DNA of 64,000 nucleotides from Sinorhizobium sp. B11 (GCA_039725955.1 CP091034.1:2666001-2730000); one strand, 5' to 3'; shown: positions 8,472 to 19,020, numbered from the stretch's first letter. A program made the numbers and translations. The notes: generated by a model not told the origin, from the sequence alone.

Positions 8472-8539
8472 CGGAACGCCTTCCCCGCTCGTGCATTCGC
8501 CTGCAGGACATTTCATCCGACCGAAGGGACCACGCCCCC

Positions 8540-9349
8540 ATGAAGATCCGCGCAGGCTTTCATATCGGCTATCACTGCAAACACGAAACGCCCATGCTGC
8601 TGGTCCTCAACATCCACCCTTCCCGCCGTGTGGATCTCATGACGGAACAGGCCCTGATCTTCGACCGGCCGATCGAGGCCTGGTCCTATGTGGATGGCTT
8701 CGGCAATTCCTGCAGCCGCATCACGGCGCCGCCGGGCCTGACGACCATCTCCACCGAATTCGAAATCTATGACAACGGTCTGCCCGATCCCGTGCCCGAA
8801 GACGCCCTTCAGCACGCGATCGACGATCTGCCTGACGATGTGCTCGTCTACCTGCTCGGCAGCCGCTACTGCGACACGGATCGCCTCGCCGATTTCGCCT
8901 GGAAGACCTTTTTCAAGACAGCACCCGGCTGGCCGCGCATCCGGGCGATCCTCGATTTCACCCACAAGCGCATTGCCTTCGACTACCGGAAGGCCGATCC
9001 GCTGCGCACCGCCTTCGGCGGCTATACCGACCGCACAGGTGTCTGCCGCGACTTCGCCCATCTCGCCATCACGCTCTGCCGCTGCATGAACATCCCGGCG
9101 CGCTACTGCACCGGCTATCTCGGCGATATCGGCGTGCCCAGGGATCCGAACCCTATGGATTTCAGCGCCTGGTTCGAAGTCTATCTCAGCGGCCGCTGGT
9201 ACACGGCCGACGCCCGCCACAACACGCCCCGCATCGGCCGCATCCTGATGGCGACAGGCCGCGACGCCACCGACGTCGCCATGTCGACGGCCTTCGGCCC
9301 CGCGGTGCTCAAGCGCTTCGAGGTGATCACGGAGGAGATGCCAGGTTGA
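8540..9349 (+). CDS. Transglutaminase-like cysteine protein (second of a pair)
   Basis: 269 residues from the ATG at 8540 (GAAGGGA upstream). It carries the beta-rich N-terminal region (RAGFHIGYHCKHETPMLLVL) and the papain-like core: catalytic Cys in RTGVCRDFAHLAITLCRCMN, then the PARYCTGYLGDIG segment. The region DFSAWFEVYLSGRWYTADARHN would hold the Asp. The usual His (HAWxEVY) is replaced by Ser-Ala-Trp here, so catalysis may be altered or the base may come from elsewhere. It is probably translationally coupled with the first gene. Confidence 0.87.
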   Translation: MKIRAGFHIGYHCKHETPMLLVLNIHPSRRVDLMTEQALIFDRPIEAWSYVDGFGNSCSRITAPPGLTTISTEFEIYDNGLPDPVPEDALQHAIDDLPDDVLVYLLGSRYCDTDRLADFAWKTFFKTAPGWPRIRAILDFTHKRIAFDYRKADPLRTAFGGYTDRTGVCRDFAHLAITLCRCMNIPARYCTGYLGDIGVPRDPNPMDFSAWFEVYLSGRWYTADARHNTPRIGRILMATGRDATDVAMSTAFGPAVLKRFEVITEEMPG

Positions 9350-9395
9350 TGTGGTTGAGGCTTGGTCACACATCCGCAGCCATGAAAGGGCTGCT

Positions 9396-9590
9396 TCAGA
9401 ACGCTTTTGGAAGACCTGCCTGTTTCAGCGTCTCATTGGCTGTATGGCGGGATTTGACCCCATGATCGACGGTGAAATGGTGATTTGAAATCGGACTGAA
9501 CCAGATTTCATGATCGCCCTTTCCTGGCCGAACATATGTGCAGCCGGCTTTCGACAATAACTCTTTGAGTTCCTTGAGATAGCCGGCCAT
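9396..9590 (-). CDS. HicA-family toxin (YcfA-like mRNA interferase)
   Basis: 64 residues, the usual size of HicA. The dsRNA-binding-like fold is visible in YLKELKELLSKAGCTYVRPG followed by KGDHEIWFSP, where the conserved His of the family lies, and HTANETLKQAGL. HicA toxins cleave mRNA and are neutralised by a partner encoded next to them; here the DUF1902 protein just upstream fits that role. The two genes are 4 bp apart on the same strand, antitoxin first, a less common order for this class. Confidence 0.85.
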   Translation of the reverse strand: MAGYLKELKELLSKAGCTYVRPGKGDHEIWFSPISNHHFTVDHGVKSRHTANETLKQAGLPKAF

Positions 9591-9594
9591 GCAG

Positions 9595-9837
9595 TCAATA
9601 GCTGGGATTGGGGATGCGAACGAGCTGCTCTGCCATGATATGAACAGGGATTTCCGGCAGGTCAGACGTAAATCCGTTCAGCTCGAAAAGATCCGTTATG
9701 GCAGCGATGACCTTGGGCTCGAGAGCTTCCAGAGTATCAGCCTCAACAGCCAGTCCATCGATGTCGCTGCTGCTGGCGACCCAAACGGAAGCCTCTTCAT
9801 CCCACTCCGCCCGCACAACGATCGATACGTGCTTCAT
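9595..9837 (-). CDS. DUF1902/HicB-like antitoxin
   Basis: 80 residues from the ATG at 9837, which has GGAG upstream; an in-frame start 45 bp further up lacks one. The sequence MKHVSIVVRAEWDEEASVWV, SSSDIDGLAVEADTLEAL is the partial RNase-H fold of DUF1902/HicB antitoxins. The C-terminus (EIPVHIMAEQLVRIPNP) is short and lacks an obvious DNA-binding domain. It precedes the HicA gene by 4 bp, so the pair forms one transcript. Confidence 0.82.
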   Translation of the reverse strand: MKHVSIVVRAEWDEEASVWVASSSDIDGLAVEADTLEALEPKVIAAITDLFELNGFTSDLPEIPVHIMAEQLVRIPNPSY

Positions 9838-10005
9838 ACGATGACTTCTCCAAATCGGACATAGTTTGTCCAACACGTTCACGCACCAACAGTATGGCTC
9901 GCTACGGTGTCATAGTGCACATATATAGCGGAAAGAAAGTGAATTTTTTAGTAGAGCGCGATCTAGCGGTTTCGTGCTTCGTTCGGAACGCTCGAAGCGC
10001 CACCC

Positions 10006-12895
10006 TCACACCTCCCCCTCATCCGGCAAGGTAAACACGAACCGCGTTCCGTGCGGCTCGTTGCCTTCCGCCCACAGCTGCCCGCCATGCGCCTCGACGA
10101 TCGAGCGGCAGATCGCAAGTCCCATGCCCATGCCCTGCTCTTTCGTGGAAAAGAACGGCTCGAATATCTTGTCGGGAAATTCGATGCCCGCGCCCCGGTC
10201 GCTGACCTCGATGCGCATCATCCCGTCCGCCTTGCGCAGGCGCACATCGAGTACCCTGTCACCGGCAACGGCCTCCATCGCATCCATGCCGTTGCGCATG
10301 AGGTTGATGACGACCTGCTGGATCTGCACCCGGTCGAAGGCCGCACCGAGCACGGTATCCGCGCCTTCGATATCGATGCGAACGCCGCGCCGCATCGCCT
10401 CCTCGGCGAGAAGATCGCCGACCTCGGTGATGACACGGCCGAGTGTCACGCAATCCCGCTTGTCCTCGGCGGGCTTGAACAGGGCGCGCACGCGCGTGAC
10501 GACGTCGCTTGCCGAATGCGCGCTGACGATGATGCGCTCCAGCGTTTTCTGCGCCCGCTCGATATTCGGCGGATCCATCATCAGCCAGCGCCGGCAGGCA
10601 TCGGAAGAACTCATCACCGCCGAGAGCGGCTGGTTGACCTCATGGGCGATAGAGGCCGACAGCTCCGCAAGGCTGGCGGCCTGGCTGGCCCGCGCCAGGC
10701 TCTCCTGCGCCGAAAGCAGCTTCTCCTGCGCCCGCACCTCGCCGTCTATATCGAGGCAGACGACATTCCACTGCACGATCGCCCCCTCGGCATCACGCAT
10801 GGGTGCTGCGCGCGTCTCCACCCAGCGATATTCGCCATCGAAACGTCTGAGGCGATGCCTGCGGGCATAGGGTTCGCCCGTTGCCAGCGAATGGGCATAT
10901 TTCTCCTTCACGGCGGCGAGTTCGTCAGGATGCACGCCGGCGTCCAGCGTGCCGGCCAGCCGGGATTTGCCCGTCCCGTCGAGCACATCGAGATCGTATC
11001 CGAGGAAATCCCGCAGTCTCTGGCTACGGAAGATCGGTTCGCCGTCGGGCGTGGCGCAATCGATCATCGCCGGCAGGGTTTCCACCAGCTGGCGCAGGAA
11101 GCGCTCCTGCTCGCGAAGGGCCTCCTGGGTGACAAGCAGATCATGGATATCGGTGCTGACGCCATACCATTGCAGGATGGCGCCGGAGGCGTCGCGCAGC
11201 GGTTCCGCCCGCGTCTCGGTCCAACGGTAGCTGCCGTCGGCGCGGGCCTGGCGGTATCGCTGGACATAGGGTTCACCGGTGGCGAAGGAGTGGCGTACCG
11301 CCTGACGCGCCGCCTCCCGGTCATCGGGATGGATGACGCTGAGCGACGGCGATCCATCCTGCGCAGTGATGTCTTCAAGCGTGGCGCCCGTCACCTCGGT
11401 AAAGGGCTTGTTGACATAGGTCGGCAGTCCTTCGGCCGAAGTGGTCCACATCAGCGCCGGCACGGTATCGACAAGCAATTGCAGCTGCCGCTCGCGTTCG
11501 CGCAGTGCTGCCTCCGTGCGCTTGTAGGCGTCGATATCGACAGTCACGCCATACCATCCGGTAATGCGCCCCTGCCCGTCCCGTGTTGGCCGCGCCGCCG
11601 CCCGGTGCCACACATAGGCGCCATTGGCGCGCAGAACCCGGTATTCGAAATTCCAGTGCTCGCCGGTCCTCAGCGCATGGCGCAGCGTCTCGCCCGCCTC
11701 CTCGCTGTCATCGGGATGCACGCCGCGCTGCCAGCCCTGCCGTCCACCCTCGATGAAAGGCTTGCCGTCCAGAAGCAGGTTCAGGTCTTCGAGCGCCATG
11801 GCGATCGAGGTCTGCGCGGTCGGCGTCGCATAGGTGAACTGGCCTGAAGCATCCATCGCCCAGGCGCCGCCATAGAGGTTTTCGATGGCGAGTGCGGCGC
11901 GCACCGCCTCGCCGGTCTCGCCGAGAGAGCTCGCCGTCGTCCAGCGCTCGTCCTGCCGTGCGACCGCCGGATCGACCTCGACGCTGGTGCCGTATTTCGG
12001 CTCCACCCGGAATTCCACCCACTGGTAGCTGCCGTCGGCCTGAAGCGTCCGGTAGCTGCTGACCTGGGGAATGCCGTGGAAGAAAGCCCGCGCCCGCGCC
12101 TGCTCCACCGTTGCCCGGTCATGCGGATGAACGTCGGCCATCGGCGGAAACGCAGTCATATCGTCGGGAGAACCATCGGGCGCATCGGCCGCAATGCCGC
12201 CGGCAAGGGGCGCGCTCTCGGCATCGATGACGGTGCCGTACCATCCGGTGATGACACCATTGCCGTCGCGCATCGGCTGACCCGTGCTGCGTGTCCAGCC
12301 ATAGCCGCCGGTCGGCCGCAGCATGCGGTTGTCGACGCTGTAATGCTCGCCCGTCTGCAGGCAGCGCCGCCACAGCGCTGCAGAAACCTCGTAATCATCA
12401 GGGTGGATGGCCCGCCTCCACCCAAAACCCTTGCCGTCATCATTGGCATTGAAATCGTCGAGCCCGAGACCGAGAAAGGCAAGCACGCTCGGCGTCACAT
12501 AGAGGAAAATACCGTCGGCATCGGTGGCCCAGGCAACGCCGGTAAGCCGCTCGACCGATTTGGCCGCCCGCACCGCATCGGCATCGGGTTTTGCAGGCGT
12601 GTTTTCCGAAACGACCGGGCCGAGAGACAGCGATAGCGCAAGGAAAGCCGCCCATGTGAAAGCCGGTTCGCGCAGCTCCGCATCGAACAGTGCTGCCAGC
12701 AGCGCGCCGAGAACGGCCACGGCCAGAACCGCATAGAGGAACTTCGCAGCACCGCCCCGCACACAGAGAAAAAACGGCAGCGACGGGACCGATCAGCCCG
12801 AGCGGCGACGATGTCGCCCAGGATACGGCAACGCCGACAAGGCAGGCGATGACGGCAAAGCCCAGTCGCCGGCGAGAAACATCCGGCATCAGCAT
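10006..12895 (-). pseudogene. Multi-PAS sensor histidine kinase, apparently frameshifted near its N-terminus
   Basis: The long frame (10006-12762, 918 residues) opens with a GTG inside a membrane segment (RGGAAKFLYAVLAVAVLGAL). The missing start is in another frame: ATG at 12895, MLMPDVSRRRLGFAVIACLV, ending SSPLGLIGPVAAVF at a run of six A (T on the coding strand) at 12769-12774. Dropping one base there joins both into one protein with an N-terminal membrane bundle. About five PAS-type units follow, then the phosphoacceptor His in SIAHEVNQPLSAV, the N box LMRNGMDAM, and the G boxes DRGAGI and GMGMGLAICRSIVEAHGG. It is FixL/NtrB-like, with no response regulator next door. The shift may be a sequencing error or phase variation. 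Confidence 0.8.
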
Positions 12896-13083
12896 GCGCT
12901 CACCCCGCTATCGGGCACAGGCTGAAAGCGATTGGCACCGGTTTTCGCCCTTGGCGTCCGGTCGCATGGAGGCATGGCTCGATCTGTTCCCATCATGTCC
13001 GATTGCAATATCCAGTCCTTGCCGAGGATAGCGCCACCCGAAGCAATTGGAAGGGCTCCGGCAGTCGCAGGAAGCGCCTGTGA

Positions 13084-13716
13084 TCAGGCCCGTTTCAGCG
13101 CCGCGAGATCGCCGCTTTCCAGCGCCGGCAGATTGGCCTCGATCTTGTCGATCGGCCAGTCCCACCAGGCAAGTTGGAGGATCTCGCTGATGATCTCGAC
13201 GGGATAGCGCATGCGGATGATGCTCGCCGGATTTCCGCCGACGACCGCATAGGGCGGTACATCGCGGGTGACGACCGAGGAAGCCGCGACGATCGCCCCG
13301 GCGCCGATCCTGACACCCGGCATGATGACGGCGTCATGGCCGATCCAGACATCGTGCTCGACCACGGTATCCTTCACCGGCAGGTCCTTGTAGCCGAAGG
13401 TCTCCGGCTTGAAGATGCGGAACGGATAGGTGGTGATGCCGCCCATCGGGTGATTGGCCGAACTGGTGATGAAATAGCTGCCGCGGGCAATCTGCACGAA
13501 CTTGCCGATCACCAGCCGCTCCCGACAGCCCGGCCCCAGATAGGGTGCCAGGATCTCGGCCGTCTCCTCCAGCTTCCCGTAATGCGTGAAGTAGCTGTAA
13601 TCGCCGACCTCGATGCGCGGATGATCGATCACATTCTTCAGATACATCGTCGTCTTCGAAACCCTGCCATCGGGATGGGTGACGGGAAAGGCTGAATTCG
13701 CATCGAGAAGCGGCAT
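13084..13716 (-). CDS. CatB-related (Vat/Xat) O-acetyltransferase
   Basis: 210 residues of left-handed beta-helix type. Hexapeptide repeats include [14 protein letters not shown] and [32 protein letters not shown]. The SSANHPMGG loop contains the catalytic His position of the xenobiotic acetyltransferase (CatB) group, and the C-terminus has the WWDWPIDKI signature. These enzymes transfer acetyl groups from acetyl-CoA to hydroxyls of antibiotics or sugars; the acceptor is unknown. It is flanked by unrelated genes and appears to be a single unit. Confidence 0.88.
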   Translation of the reverse strand: MPLLDANSAFPVTHPDGRVSKTTMYLKNVIDHPRIEVGDYSYFTHYGKLEETAEILAPYLGPGCRERLVIGKFVQIARGSYFITSSANHPMGGITTYPFRIFKPETFGYKDLPVKDTVVEHDVWIGHDAVIMPGVRIGAGAIVAASSVVTRDVPPYAVVGGNPASIIRMRYPVEIISEILQLAWWDWPIDKIEANLPALESGDLAALKRA

Positions 13717-13910
13717 GAAAAGACCTTTGCGCGAGGGTTTTACGGCAGCGGGCGCCGCCGCCGGCCAGAATCCGGAAGCAGGATTCCTATAGCCGATCCA
13801 TCGGCAGGAACCAAAATCTCTGAAACGACCTGTCGAATTCCATGCCGCGCATTCGTCTGTAAGATGAAAGCAGCACGCCGCCCGGCTGTCACCACCACAG
13901 GAGAAACAAG

Positions 13911-14249
13911 ATGCCGCAATATCTGGTCGCCATCCACCTCCCCGACGATTACGCCCCCTGCGCGGAAGACGATTCGCTGCGCCGCGATATCGACGTGCTG
14001 AACGAGGAGATGGTGGCCGCCGGCATCAGGACCTTCGTCGGCGGCCTGCAAGCGGTCAGCAAGGCAATGTCGGTGCGCACCGCGCCCGACGGCAAGCTGC
14101 TCGTCACCGACGGTCCCTATCTCGAAACCAAGGAGCATATCGGCGGCTTCTGGGTGCTGGAATGCGCGGACATGGAACAGGCCCTCGCCTGGGGCCGCAA
14201 GGCCGCCATCGCCTGCCGCGCGCCGGTCGAGGTGCGCGCGTTTAATTGA
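13911..14249 (+). CDS. YCII-domain protein
   Basis: 112 residues. The ferredoxin-like YCII fold shows in [20 protein letters not shown], a central helix ([17 protein letters not shown]), the [19 protein letters not shown] segment that is the family signature, and the final helix [26 protein letters not shown] precedes the ATG. Family members are often linked to ECF sigma factors or act as small-molecule-binding or dehydration enzymes; no such partner is adjacent. Confidence 0.87.
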   Translation: MPQYLVAIHLPDDYAPCAEDDSLRRDIDVLNEEMVAAGIRTFVGGLQAVSKAMSVRTAPDGKLLVTDGPYLETKEHIGGFWVLECADMEQALAWGRKAAIACRAPVEVRAFN

Positions 14250-14380
14250 CGCCCACAGGCGATCCCCTTCATCGCCGTCTCACATGCGAGTGCTAGCGAA
14301 AGCAAATGGCGGCCGCCTTCTGGACAGAGCGCCGCCGACGCCTATCTGCCGCATGTGTAAATTCAACAGGAGGGAAAGCC

Positions 14381-14914
14381 ATGTCAGAACTCGTGGTGCT
14401 TGGTTTCGATACCGCCGACAAGGCGGATGCCGTGCTCAACAGGCTCGTCCAGCTTGAGAAGGAATATCTCGTCGATCTCGAAGACGCCGTCGTCGCCGTT
14501 CGCGATCCCGCCGGCAAGGTGCGCCTCAAGCAGAGCGTCAATCTTACCGCCACGGGTGCTGCACGCGGCGGCCTCTCCGGCGCGCTTTGGGGCTCGCTCG
14601 TCGGCCTGCTCTTCCTCAATCCACTCGCCGGCATGGTCCTCGGCGGCGCCTTCGGCGCAGGCTCCGGCGCGCTTGCGGGCTCGATGACCGATTACGGCAT
14701 CGACGACGACCTCATCAAGAAACTCGCCGACACCATCCCCGTCAACAGCTCCGCCCTCTTCCTGCTTTTGCGGAAGGTGCAGCCCGAAAAGGTGCTGGCC
14801 GAATTCAAGGGCGAACACGCCACCATCCTGCGCTCCTCGCTCTCGCCGGAGCAGGAAGAGCAGCTGCGCAAGGCGATGGCGACGGAGCCTGCTGTCGCAA
14901 CGCCTGCCGCCTGA
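14381..14914 (+). CDS. DUF1269 membrane protein
   Basis: 177 residues from the ATG at 14381, directly behind a strong AGGAGGGA site. The start (SELVVLGFDTADKADAVLNR) and the VDLEDAVVAVRD stretch are typical of DUF1269. The centre is a glycine-rich double membrane hairpin (SGALWGSLVGLLFLNPLAG and GAGSGALAGSMTDYGI), and the C-terminal part is helical and soluble. The family is widespread and often stress-linked, but its function is not established. Confidence 0.88.
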   Translation: MSELVVLGFDTADKADAVLNRLVQLEKEYLVDLEDAVVAVRDPAGKVRLKQSVNLTATGAARGGLSGALWGSLVGLLFLNPLAGMVLGGAFGAGSGALAGSMTDYGIDDDLIKKLADTIPVNSSALFLLLRKVQPEKVLAEFKGEHATILRSSLSPEQEEQLRKAMATEPAVATPAA

Positions 14915-15037
14915 ACATCAGACAAGCGGTGCGCCGGGCGGATGTCTGACCCCGGCTTCTGCTATCGCGAAATGTGGGCCTCAGCCTGGGTACCCTACCG
15001 CAGCGCTGAGCCAAGGCCTGTACGACCTCTGAGAATG

Positions 15038-15067
15038 ACAGGCCGGGTGCAAACTGTCCCGGCCTGT
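15038..15067. terminator. Bidirectional hairpin between convergent genes
   Basis: ACAGGCCGGG, a ten-base loop, and CCCGGCCTGT form a perfect 10-bp stem between the DUF1269 gene and the convergent SulP gene. The T-tract is weak, but position and strength suggest transcription termination for both. Confidence 0.6.
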
Positions 15068-15078
15068 AAACTCCTGCA

Positions 15079-16566
15079 TCAATGCAACGAGGCGCTGGCT
15101 GCCGCCCGCTCATCCTTGTCATGCAGCGCGAAACGATCGACCATGTCGGCGCTCGCCTTGTTGAAGCCAAGCACCTGCACATCGGCACCCGCCTTGCGGA
15201 ACTTGAGGACCACCTTGTCGAGCGCACCGACGGCGGTGATGTCCCAGAGATGCGCACCGCTGACATCGATGACGACCTTGCTGCCGGCATCGCCAAAGTC
15301 GAAAGCGCCGATGAAGCTTTCCGCCGAGGCGAAGAAGACCTGCCCTTCGACGCTATAGGTCACGATACCGGTCTGACTGTCCTCCCGCCTCGCAACGCTG
15401 AAGAGCCGTGCCACCTTGCTGGCAAAGAAGATGCCGGACAAGAGCACGCCCACCACCACGCCCTTGGAAAGATCCTGCGTCGCAAGCACGGTCGCGACCG
15501 TCGCCAGCATGACGATGGAGGATGTGCCGGGATGCCGTTTCAGATCGACGATCGATTTCCACGAGAAGGTGCCGATCGACACCATGATCATGACGGCAAC
15601 GAGAGCCGCGACCGGCACGATACGAAGTATATCGTCGAGCACCAAAAGCAGCACCAGCAGGAAGGCGCCGGCCACGAAGGTAGAGAGACGCCCGCGACCG
15701 CCCGAGGTCACGTTGATGACCGACTGGCCGATCATCGCGCAGCCACCCATGCCGCCGAAGAGCGCCGAGACGATATTGCCCGCACCCTGCCCCATGCATT
15801 CCTGGCTCTTGTTGCTCGGCGTATCCGTGAGATCGTCGACGATCTGCGCCGTCAAAAGCGACTCCAGCAGACCGACGGCAGCAAGCGCCACCGAATAGGG
15901 AAAGATGATCCGAAACGTTTCCCATGTCAGCGGCACGGCGGGCAAGGCAAACGGCGGCAACGCCGTCGGCATCTCGCCGAGATCGGCCACCGTATGCACA
16001 TGAATACCGAAGCCGAGCGCGATGCAGGTCACGACGACGATCGCCACCAGCGGCGAAGGAATGGCCTTGGTCACGTAAGGAAAGAGATAGATCACGCCAA
16101 GCGCAATGGCGATCAACAGATAGGTCACCTCAGGCACGCCGATCAGCTGCGGCAGCTGCGCCACGAAGATCAGGATTGCCAGCGAATTGACGAAGCCGGT
16201 CATGACGGAGCGCGACACGAATCGCATCAGCCGCCCGAGCTTCAGCATGCCGGCAATGATCTGCAAGACGCCCATCAGAATGGTCGCCGCAAACAGATAC
16301 TGGATGCCATGCTCGCGCACCAGCGGCCCCATAAGCACCGCAGTAGAAGCTGTCGCCGCCGAAATCATCGCAGGTCGCCCGCCGCAAATCGCCGTCACAC
16401 AGGCAATGGCGACGGAGGCAAACAGCCCGACTTTGGGATCGACCCCGGCAATGACAGAAAAACCGACGGCCTCCGGTATCAGCGCAAGCGCCACGACAAT
16501 ACCTGAGAGAATATCGGCACGAATGTTGGAGAACCACTCCAGCCGGTAGTTTGAAAGAGATCGCAT
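15079..16566 (-). CDS. SulP-family anion transporter with STAS domain
   Basis: 495 residues from the ATG at 16566; a TTG 27 bp upstream is the alternative. The membrane part has about 11-12 segments, with SulP landmarks: [59 protein letters not shown] and [12 protein letters not shown]. The C-terminal STAS domain starts near residue 400 ([36 protein letters not shown]). These carriers move sulfate, bicarbonate or other anions. A group of three perfect hairpins lies just upstream of the start and may be a cis-regulatory RNA. Confidence 0.92.
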   Translation of the reverse strand: MRSLSNYRLEWFSNIRADILSGIVVALALIPEAVGFSVIAGVDPKVGLFASVAIACVTAICGGRPAMISAATASTAVLMGPLVREHGIQYLFAATILMGVLQIIAGMLKLGRLMRFVSRSVMTGFVNSLAILIFVAQLPQLIGVPEVTYLLIAIALGVIYLFPYVTKAIPSPLVAIVVVTCIALGFGIHVHTVADLGEMPTALPPFALPAVPLTWETFRIIFPYSVALAAVGLLESLLTAQIVDDLTDTPSNKSQECMGQGAGNIVSALFGGMGGCAMIGQSVINVTSGGRGRLSTFVAGAFLLVLLLVLDDILRIVPVAALVAVMIMVSIGTFSWKSIVDLKRHPGTSSIVMLATVATVLATQDLSKGVVVGVLLSGIFFASKVARLFSVARREDSQTGIVTYSVEGQVFFASAESFIGAFDFGDAGSKVVIDVSGAHLWDITAVGALDKVVLKFRKAGADVQVLGFNKASADMVDRFALHDKDERAAASASLH

Positions 16567-16594
16567 CTGAGAATTTTTCACAGTTGAAGGCAAC

Positions 16595-16686
16595 GACCGG
16601 AGGGACCGGTCCTGGGAGGTAAGGTTGCGTTCACGTGTTGTCTGGCGGATCGGCGGCCAGAAGAGCCACCCGGAGTTTCACCGGGT
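16595..16686 (-). promoter_or_regulatory. Putative structured 5' leader of the SulP gene (three hairpins)
   Basis: Read on the minus strand, three perfect 6-bp stems occur in a row upstream of the transporter: ACCCGG/CCGGGT (16668-16686), TCTGGC/GCCAGA (16641-16661) and GACCGG/CCGGTC (16595-16611). The last ends about 29 bp before the ATG. The known alphaproteobacterial sul1 RNA motif is described upstream of sulfate-related transporter genes, so this could be a member. That match is from memory and was not tested against a covariance model. Confidence 0.45.
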
Positions 16687-16990
16687 CCTTGTGGATGGGG
16701 CGTTGGTAGCGGAGATTGGGTGGGGACGCAATGGTTGATGGAGTAGTATTGTCGTTGGGCGGACCTTGCAACTCGCGGCGGAAAAGGCGCCTATGTCGCG
16801 GTATTCAAACTCTGTCCGATTTAGCCTGTTCAACCTGGTTGATAAACGTTTCGACTAGAAAGGTTGCCATTGCTCCCGCCGTATTTACAGCCAAGCAGCA
16901 TGACGGGGAGAAGGACGGACTAGGAGCTTTCCACCTCTCCCGTGAGCATGTGTCATGACAACTTCGCACTGAATCCTCCCGACGTCTCCC

Positions 16991-18730
16991 TCACCCCCTA
17001 ACCTTGATCACCTCTCCCAACGGCGCCTCCAGCCGAAACTCAAACCCCGCCGCCGCATAACTCAGCTCCGCCTTCCCCTGAAACGAAGCCGGCAGCAAGC
17101 GTCCGATCATCCGCGTCCCGAACCCGTCCCGCGCCGGCGCGCTGATCTCAGGCCCGCCGCTCTCTCGCCATTCCAGCGTGAACTGCCCTTCACCCGCCTC
17201 ATCCCTCCTGACGCCCCACACGAGATCCACCACCCCCGCCTCACTGCTCAGCGACCCATATTTCAAACTGTTCGTCGCAAGCTCGTGCAGTGTCAGCGTC
17301 AGCATCAGCGCCTGCTGCGGCGCAAGGTCGAGATCGGGGCCGGAGATGCGGATGCGCTCGCTGAAATCGCCGACCGAGATCAGGGATGCCTGGACGAGGC
17401 TGCGCAGGCTCGCATCCGCCCAAGCCGTCTCCGTCAGGATATCGGTCGCGCGCCCGAGCGAGACGAGCCGCGCGCTGTAGGTCTCGGCCGCCTCAGTGAG
17501 ATTGTCGGCCTGGCGAAAAGTCTGGTTGGCGATTGATTGCACGAGGCTCAGCACGTTCTTCAGCCGGTGGCCGAGCTCGTGGTTCAGCATCTGCTGGCGC
17601 TGGCGGGCGTTCACCCGCTCGGTCACGTCGGCGGCCATGCCGAACCATTCGGCGATCTCGCCCTTGTCGTCGAAGATCGGGATGGCGCGCGAGAAGGTCC
17701 AGCCCTCCTCGCCATCGGCACGGCGCACGCGATGTTCAAGCTCGAAGGGCCGCCTTTCGCGGATGGCATGGGCAACCGCTAAGCGGAGCCGCGACCGGTC
17801 CTCGGGAAAGAGATAGTCTTCGATCCAGCGCACCGTCGGCCCCTCGACATCGGAGCCGCGGCCGTCGAGCTGGCGCATTTCCTGCCAGTCCGGGCTCATG
17901 CGGTAGACGGCATCGGAGGTAGCATTGATCAGCGCGCGGGTGCGCTCCTCGCTGCGGCGCATCGCTTCCTCCGCCCGCCGCCGCTGGGTGATGTCCTGCA
18001 TCACGGTCAAGAGCCGCGGCGGTTTCTGGCTGAGGCGCGAGACGAACATTTCCAGCACCATCTCCTGCGGCTCGGACTCCCGCTCGAAGCGGATGGGCTC
18101 GCCCGTCTCTAGCACCCGGTCGTAATCGTCGTACCAGTCCTCCACCTCGTCGGGGAAGAATTCGCGGATCGTGCGGCCGCTGAGATCGGCGATGCCGAAC
18201 ATTGTCTGCATCGCCTTGTTCATGACGATATAGCGATAATCGCGCAGACCATCGGCGCCGACAGGCAGCCGCTCGATGATGCAGGCGCCCTCGTCGATGG
18301 AATCAAACAGCGCCCGGTATTGCACCTCGCTTTCGCGCAATGCTTCTTCCGCCTGCTTCTTCTCCTTGATGTCACGGAAGATGATGGCGACCTGCCGCTC
18401 TTCGGCAGCACCGATGCGGAAGGCATAGACCTCGAACCAGCGCCCGCCGAGCGCATCGGCCTGATGCTCGAAGCGGACGGGCTCGCCCGTCAGCGCAACC
18501 TTGCCGTAAACATCGAACCAAAATTCCTCGTGGTCGGGCGCAAGCTCCCGCATCGTCCGCCCGGCCGCGCCCGTCAGCCCCGTCTGCCGCTCGAAGGCCG
18601 GGTTGATGAGCAGGAAGCGATAGTCCCGCGCCCGCCCCTCTTCGTCGAACAACAGCTTGATTGTGCAGAAACCATCATCGATGGAATCGAAGAGAACCCG
18701 GTAGTGATGTTCGCTTTCGTTCTCTGCCAT
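16991..18730 (-). CDS. HWE-family histidine kinase with three PAS domains
   Basis: 579 residues from the ATG at 18730 (MAENESEHHYRVLFDSIDDG); an upstream in-frame ATG at 18832 lacks a ribosome site. Three PAS units (about 5-130, 140-260 and 275-400) are separated by short coiled linkers such as KEKKQAEEALRESEVQYRAL. The kinase core is of the HWE type common in rhizobia: LNHELGHRLKNVLSLVQSIA with the phosphoacceptor His, LHELATNSLKYG as N box and LEWRESGG carrying the W-x-E signature, then GFGTRMIGRLLP. It is cytosolic with no membrane segment. Light, redox or general stress input is possible. No receiver protein is adjacent. Confidence 0.92.
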   Translation of the reverse strand: MAENESEHHYRVLFDSIDDGFCTIKLLFDEEGRARDYRFLLINPAFERQTGLTGAAGRTMRELAPDHEEFWFDVYGKVALTGEPVRFEHQADALGGRWFEVYAFRIGAAEERQVAIIFRDIKEKKQAEEALRESEVQYRALFDSIDEGACIIERLPVGADGLRDYRYIVMNKAMQTMFGIADLSGRTIREFFPDEVEDWYDDYDRVLETGEPIRFERESEPQEMVLEMFVSRLSQKPPRLLTVMQDITQRRRAEEAMRRSEERTRALINATSDAVYRMSPDWQEMRQLDGRGSDVEGPTVRWIEDYLFPEDRSRLRLAVAHAIRERRPFELEHRVRRADGEEGWTFSRAIPIFDDKGEIAEWFGMAADVTERVNARQRQQMLNHELGHRLKNVLSLVQSIANQTFRQADNLTEAAETYSARLVSLGRATDILTETAWADASLRSLVQASLISVGDFSERIRISGPDLDLAPQQALMLTLTLHELATNSLKYGSLSSEAGVVDLVWGVRRDEAGEGQFTLEWRESGGPEISAPARDGFGTRMIGRLLPASFQGKAELSYAAAGFEFRLEAPLGEVIKVRG

Positions 18731-18984
18731 TCCCGCCCGACCGGAGCCATTTGACCCGGTACCTATCCAACCCGCCTTCGAGGCCGCTCCTGTCTGCACC
18801 CGCCACAGGCACATGGCTGGATGCAGATGCATCGACAGCTGATCGCCCGGGCTGATGAACGGCCATTCCTCAAGCAGGAATTAGCGCTGGGCGGATTATT
18901 TCCAAGGGAGGTTTTTGGGGCGTGTCGCGCCACGCGAAAGATCCGTGTCGCTTTTTAGCCCGTCGAACGGCGTGCCGTGGGATA

Positions 18985-19020
18985 CCCCCTCTGTCCTGCC
19001 GGACATCTCCCCCACAAGGG
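18985..19020 (+). repeat. Interspersed repeat, copy 1 of an inverted pair
   Basis: A 36-bp sequence starting CCCCCTCTGTCCTGCC. It recurs exactly, in reverse complement, at 19118-19153. This CTGTCCTGCCGGACATCTCCCC type is, as far as I know, a dispersed extragenic repeat in rhizobia. The two arms could form a large cruciform between the HWE kinase and the phage-derived block. Confidence 0.7.

Noticed and set aside
15082-16506. 474-codon open frame on the plus strand
   Set aside because: Exactly antisense to the SulP gene. The His/Arg/Asp-rich composition is typical of a shadow frame.
16716-16958. 80-codon plus-strand frame between SulP and the HWE kinase
   Set aside because: No ribosome site and no protein-like pattern.
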